Assembly: GCA_021787255.1 (NCBI GenBank)
Contig: JAJYMD010000379.1
Span: 1 to 7,728 of the forward strand
Length of the DNA stretch: 7,728 bases
Source of the DNA: Actinomycetes bacterium
Lineage (GTDB): Bacteria; Actinomycetota; Acidimicrobiia; Acidimicrobiales; RAAP-2
Direction: 5' to 3'
Shown: in pieces, positions 5,266 through 7,728 of the stretch
How positions within the stretch are numbered: position 1 is the stretch's first letter
How the letters are laid out: every line of letters begins with the position of its first letter
Program-made: the position numbers and the translations under genes
The notes under the pieces: generated by a model
What the model was told of the DNA's origin: nothing
Seen by the model: only the letters and a program-made list of their open reading frames with translations
Databases searched by the model: none

Positions 5266-7613
5266 TCGAGCTCGACGACGTGACGTCCCGGGGGCACCAC
5301 CGCGGAGAGCAGGAGTGTGTCGTAGGTGTGCAGGCGGAGAGGTCGACCGCCGAGGGTCGCGTGCCAGCCCGGGACCGCCGTCACGCGCAGCACGAGGAGC
5401 GATCGGACGTGCGCGTCGACCTCCACGGTCCATGTGCCCGCCAGAGACTCGCGCGCGGGCTGGACCGCCGGCGGCGCGGAGCGGGATCCCTCCCAGGCGT
5501 TCGACCAGCGGCCGTCTTCGCTGCCGCCTGTGCCCCGGGCGAGGGTGACGAGCGTCGCGCGGCCCGAGCGGGGGACGGCGTAGAGCCCCTCTCCCCGGAT
5601 CCTGGCGACGAGCCTCGTCCCTCTGGGCCCGGGCACACCCGGTGGCTCGAGCACGTAGGCCGCGCCGAAGAAACGGGCGGTGCGCACCGAGGAGACCTCC
5701 GGGCAGAAGAGCGCGTTCTCGCCCGCCGGAGGGGTCTTGGAGGTGCCGAGCAGCCCACCGAGCGCCGCGTAGTACTGGGTCGTCATGATCGGGTCGTAGT
5801 CGACGAGCTCGTCGATGCCGTACGCGGCGTTCACGTCGGGCATGACCCCGAGGTCGGGGAAGGAGTGCAGGGACGGGCATGTGCCCATCGCCACGAGCTG
5901 CCCGCGGGTGTCGTGCCGGAGCGCCGCGATCGCGGGAGTGACCGGGAGCGGGTCCGGGGTCGACGAGACGAACCACGCCCCGCCCAGGATGCAGAAGGTC
6001 GCCTCGATCCCGACGAGGAGCGCGAGGCCGCCGCGGCCGGCGAGCGTGTCGACGACGCGGGCGAGCGCGGCCTGCGCCGGGCTTCGTCGCAGGCCCGCGG
6101 CGCCCGCACGCTGGCCACGCGCGAAGCGCGCGAGCGCGACGAGCGCGAGCGCGGCCACCCCGATGCTCGGCCAGAGGAAGCTCGCCTGCCTGACGCTCGA
6201 CTGGGGATGGGTGAGGTGGTCGAGGCCGATGCCGAGGAGCACCTCGAGCACCGCGAGCACGATGGCGAGGAACAAGGTGCCCGCGACGAGGAGCCGGTCC
6301 GTGAGGCTGCGGACGAGCCAGTCGGTGCCGGGTGCGCGCTGGAGGTGCTCGGTGCTCCCCGGCGTGGTGACGACGAGCGCTTGCGCGCCGAACGCGGCGA
6401 GCATCGCGAAGCCGAAGTCGAGGAACGTCGTGCCGAGGTCGAGCCGGAAGACCTTCGCCTCGGGGATGTGGCGCATGATCGCCGCGACCGGGGGCGCGAA
6501 CAGCACGACGAGGAGCACGACGGTGAGGATGGTGAAGGCCCGGACCTCGGGGCGCCGGCGGAGCCAGACGAGACCGACGAGGGCGAGCACGAGGCCGACC
6601 GAGCCGACGTAGACCATCGAGACGTACAGATCGTCGGGGCCGATGATCGACGCGAGGTTGGTCGGCACGCCGTTGTAGCCCACGAAGAGCAGGTGGGTGA
6701 GGTCGTGGGGGGGCAGCGACGACACGTACGGTCCGTAGACCCGGGCGGAGCTCGTGAGGACCTGTCCCGCAGGAAGGTAGATCGGCGCGACCAGCCCCGC
6801 GGCCACAACGAGCGCACCAAGGTGCGCGAGCAGCGCCTTTCGCGCGTCGACGCTGCGGGTGCCCGCCGTCGGCGATCCGGCCTCGTCGACCTCCTGGGAG
6901 CGGGCGAGCACGACCACCGCAGCGAAGACGCCGACGAACAGGACGAGGAAGACGTCGATCTGCGGCTCGCCCGCCGCGAAGGCGAGGGCGAGACCGATCG
7001 CGAGCAGCACGCTGGGGGCGGCCCGGCGACGTCGGCGCACGACGATCACCGATGCGGCGAGGATCCAGCCGATGAGGGAGCAGACGTCCGCCTCGTAGAC
7101 GCCGAGCCAGATCGTGAAGGCACCGCTGAGCTCGAAGATGGTCGCTCCCGCGAGGGAGGGGAGCACGCCGAGGCGCAGCACGCGGCACAGCACGTAGGTG
7201 CCGGTGCCGGCGACGACGAGCTCGGTCGCGATGGTCGCGCTGTGCGCGAGCGCGAGCGGGAACGCGTACCCGACGGCGATCGCGAGGCCGAAGGGGGCCG
7301 ACTGGAAGTTGGAGGCAAGCGGCATCCCGAGGAGGTTGGCCGGCTGCCACATCGGGAAGATGCCTGCGTGGACCTGCAGCCAGCTGAGGACCTGCCAGGG
7401 GATGAACTGCTGGATCTGGTCCGACGCGACCGCATTGTGGACGTGGGGGTGGACGACGCTCGTGAGGCCGAGCTCCTGGAGGAGGTCGTAGGGGCCGAGC
7501 GCCTTCCCATGGGAGAGCGCGGGAGCAAGGAAGCCTGCAGCGCAGACGAGCAGCCAGACGACGGCGGTGGTCTCGGTGAGCACCCGGCGGGTGCCTGCCG
7601 GAACCCCGTTCAC
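5085..7613 (-). CDS. YfhO-like polytopic membrane protein (putative GT-C type)
   Basis: This 842-residue protein starts at a GTG, with an in-frame TGA about 18 nt upstream and a TAGATT -10-like hexamer 8 nt before the start. About 14 hydrophobic segments are visible, e.g. 15-33, 128-145, 178-193, 200-216, 220-237, 262-281, 330-351, 358-379, 395-415, 441-463, 478-496, 528-549 and 787-811. The first large loop carries ASDQIQQFIPWQVL (63-76) and GIFPMWQPANLLGMPLASNF (84-103), the 'Asp...Gln..Pro-Trp' and 'PxWxPxxxxGxPL' pattern of YfhO/GT-C proteins; D65 is a candidate catalytic Asp. A long extracytoplasmic region (~550-785) ends in TAVPGWHATLGGRPLRLHTY (745-764) and VPPGRHVVELDYAPRL (773-788), the typical YfhO C-terminal beta domain before the last membrane helix. 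YfhO proteins act in polyprenyl-phosphate-dependent surface glycosylation in Firmicutes; here the role is inferred from homology and the GT neighbours. Its C-terminal 60 codons overlap the convergent methyltransferase. Confidence 0.87.
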   Translation of the reverse strand: MNGVPAGTRRVLTETTAVVWLLVCAAGFLAPALSHGKALGPYDLLQELGLTSVVHPHVHNAVASDQIQQFIPWQVLSWLQVHAGIFPMWQPANLLGMPLASNFQSAPFGLAIAVGYAFPLALAHSATIATELVVAGTGTYVLCRVLRLGVLPSLAGATIFELSGAFTIWLGVYEADVCSLIGWILAASVIVVRRRRRAAPSVLLAIGLALAFAAGEPQIDVFLVLFVGVFAAVVVLARSQEVDEAGSPTAGTRSVDARKALLAHLGALVVAAGLVAPIYLPAGQVLTSSARVYGPYVSSLPPHDLTHLLFVGYNGVPTNLASIIGPDDLYVSMVYVGSVGLVLALVGLVWLRRRPEVRAFTILTVVLLVVLFAPPVAAIMRHIPEAKVFRLDLGTTFLDFGFAMLAAFGAQALVVTTPGSTEHLQRAPGTDWLVRSLTDRLLVAGTLFLAIVLAVLEVLLGIGLDHLTHPQSSVRQASFLWPSIGVAALALVALARFARGQRAGAAGLRRSPAQAALARVVDTLAGRGGLALLVGIEATFCILGGAWFVSSTPDPLPVTPAIAALRHDTRGQLVAMGTCPSLHSFPDLGVMPDVNAAYGIDELVDYDPIMTTQYYAALGGLLGTSKTPPAGENALFCPEVSSVRTARFFGAAYVLEPPGVPGPRGTRLVARIRGEGLYAVPRSGRATLVTLARGTGGSEDGRWSNAWEGSRSAPPAVQPARESLAGTWTVEVDAHVRSLLVLRVTAVPGWHATLGGRPLRLHTYDTLLLSAVVPPGRHVVELDYAPRLLGVGLVVAAVAGALVVATLSWAWWGRRRDREAASTPDGLAVASAPDATSRAPVA

Positions 7614-7621
7614 GACCAGCG

Positions 7622-7627
7622 AATCTA
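7622..7627 (-). promoter_or_regulatory. Putative -10 hexamer (TAGATT) for the YfhO-like gene
   Basis: TAGATT fits the actinobacterial TANNNT -10 pattern and ends 8 nt before the GTG at 7613. That spacing would put the transcription start at or next to the start codon, giving a leaderless mRNA, in line with the lack of a Shine-Dalgarno sequence. No convincing -35 is seen (CTCGGA lies at the expected place, inside repeat unit 1). Confidence 0.45.
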
Positions 7628-7728
7628 CTCACGTGCACAGGTCGTCCGAGGGCACTCACGCACCCAGGTCGCCCGAGTGCACTCACGGCACCCAGGCCGC
7701 CCCAGAGCACTCACGCACCCAGGTCGTC
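7627..7728. repeat. 27-28-bp direct repeat array upstream of the YfhO-like gene
   Basis: Four head-to-tail units begin with ACTCACG: 7627-7653 (27 bp), 7654-7680 (27 bp), 7681-7708 (28 bp) and 7709-7728 (cut by the window edge). The middle of units 2-4 carries CACCCAGGYCG; unit 1 is the most diverged (TGCACAGGTCG), and the unit ends read CCGAGGGC, CCGAGTGC and CCAGAGC. There is no unique spacer between units. The first unit touches the putative -10 hexamer of the membrane protein gene, so the array occupies its upstream promoter region. I see no gene in 7614-7728. Confidence 0.9.

Noticed and set aside
5140..7710. An 856-codon minus-strand frame in another phase over the membrane protein gene
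   Set aside because: It is Arg/Pro-rich without hydrophobic segments; the 842-residue frame has the YfhO-like helices and motifs. Its N-terminal VSALGRP repeats only reflect the 27-bp DNA repeat.
7627..7728. CRISPR array
   Set aside because: The 27-28-bp units adjoin directly with no unique spacers between them and no cas gene is present.

Overview
The window is a high-GC stretch (roughly 70% G+C by eye) with strong G/C in third codon positions, GTG starts and no recognisable Shine-Dalgarno sequences. This fits an actinobacterium; I cannot name the genus from the sequence. It looks like part of a cell-surface glycan locus: three glycosyltransferase-type genes, one SAM-dependent methyltransferase and one large YfhO-type polytopic membrane protein. 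No RNA gene, transposase, phage gene or CRISPR array was found.

Layout: (a) 1-3866, minus strand: an apparent three-gene operon read right to left. It starts with a GT2-like glycosyltransferase (2637-3866). After a 10-bp gap comes a rhamnosyltransferase-like GT2 (1700-2626). After a 4-bp GTGA overlap comes a fusion of a degenerate methyltransferase-like domain, a GT2 domain and a coiled coil (3' end beyond the left edge). (b) 3867-3945: a 79-bp divergent intergenic region with a GC-rich inverted repeat and a likely minus-strand -10 hexamer. (c) 3946-5265, plus strand: a class I methyltransferase with an unusual N-terminal block of PPX triplets encoded by a duplicated 54-bp unit, and a C-terminal tail lying antisense to the next gene. 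(d) 5085-7613, minus strand: the YfhO-type membrane protein, convergent with (c) and overlapping it by 181 bp. (e) 7627-7728: an array of 27-28-bp direct repeats abutting the putative -10 of the membrane protein gene and running off the right edge.

How they may work together (inference): the cytoplasmic GT2 enzymes would build or decorate a lipid-linked or surface glycan, the methyltransferase could modify a sugar, and the YfhO-type protein would act at the membrane, as YfhO does in three-component surface glycosylation in Firmicutes. The actual glycan is not predictable from the sequence.

The most unusual points are the promoter-abutting repeat array, the PPX-triplet insert in the methyltransferase, the 181-bp convergent coding overlap, the methyltransferase-like domain lacking its SAM loop, and two likely leaderless promoters. 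I do not see convincing evidence of a wholly new defence or mobile system.
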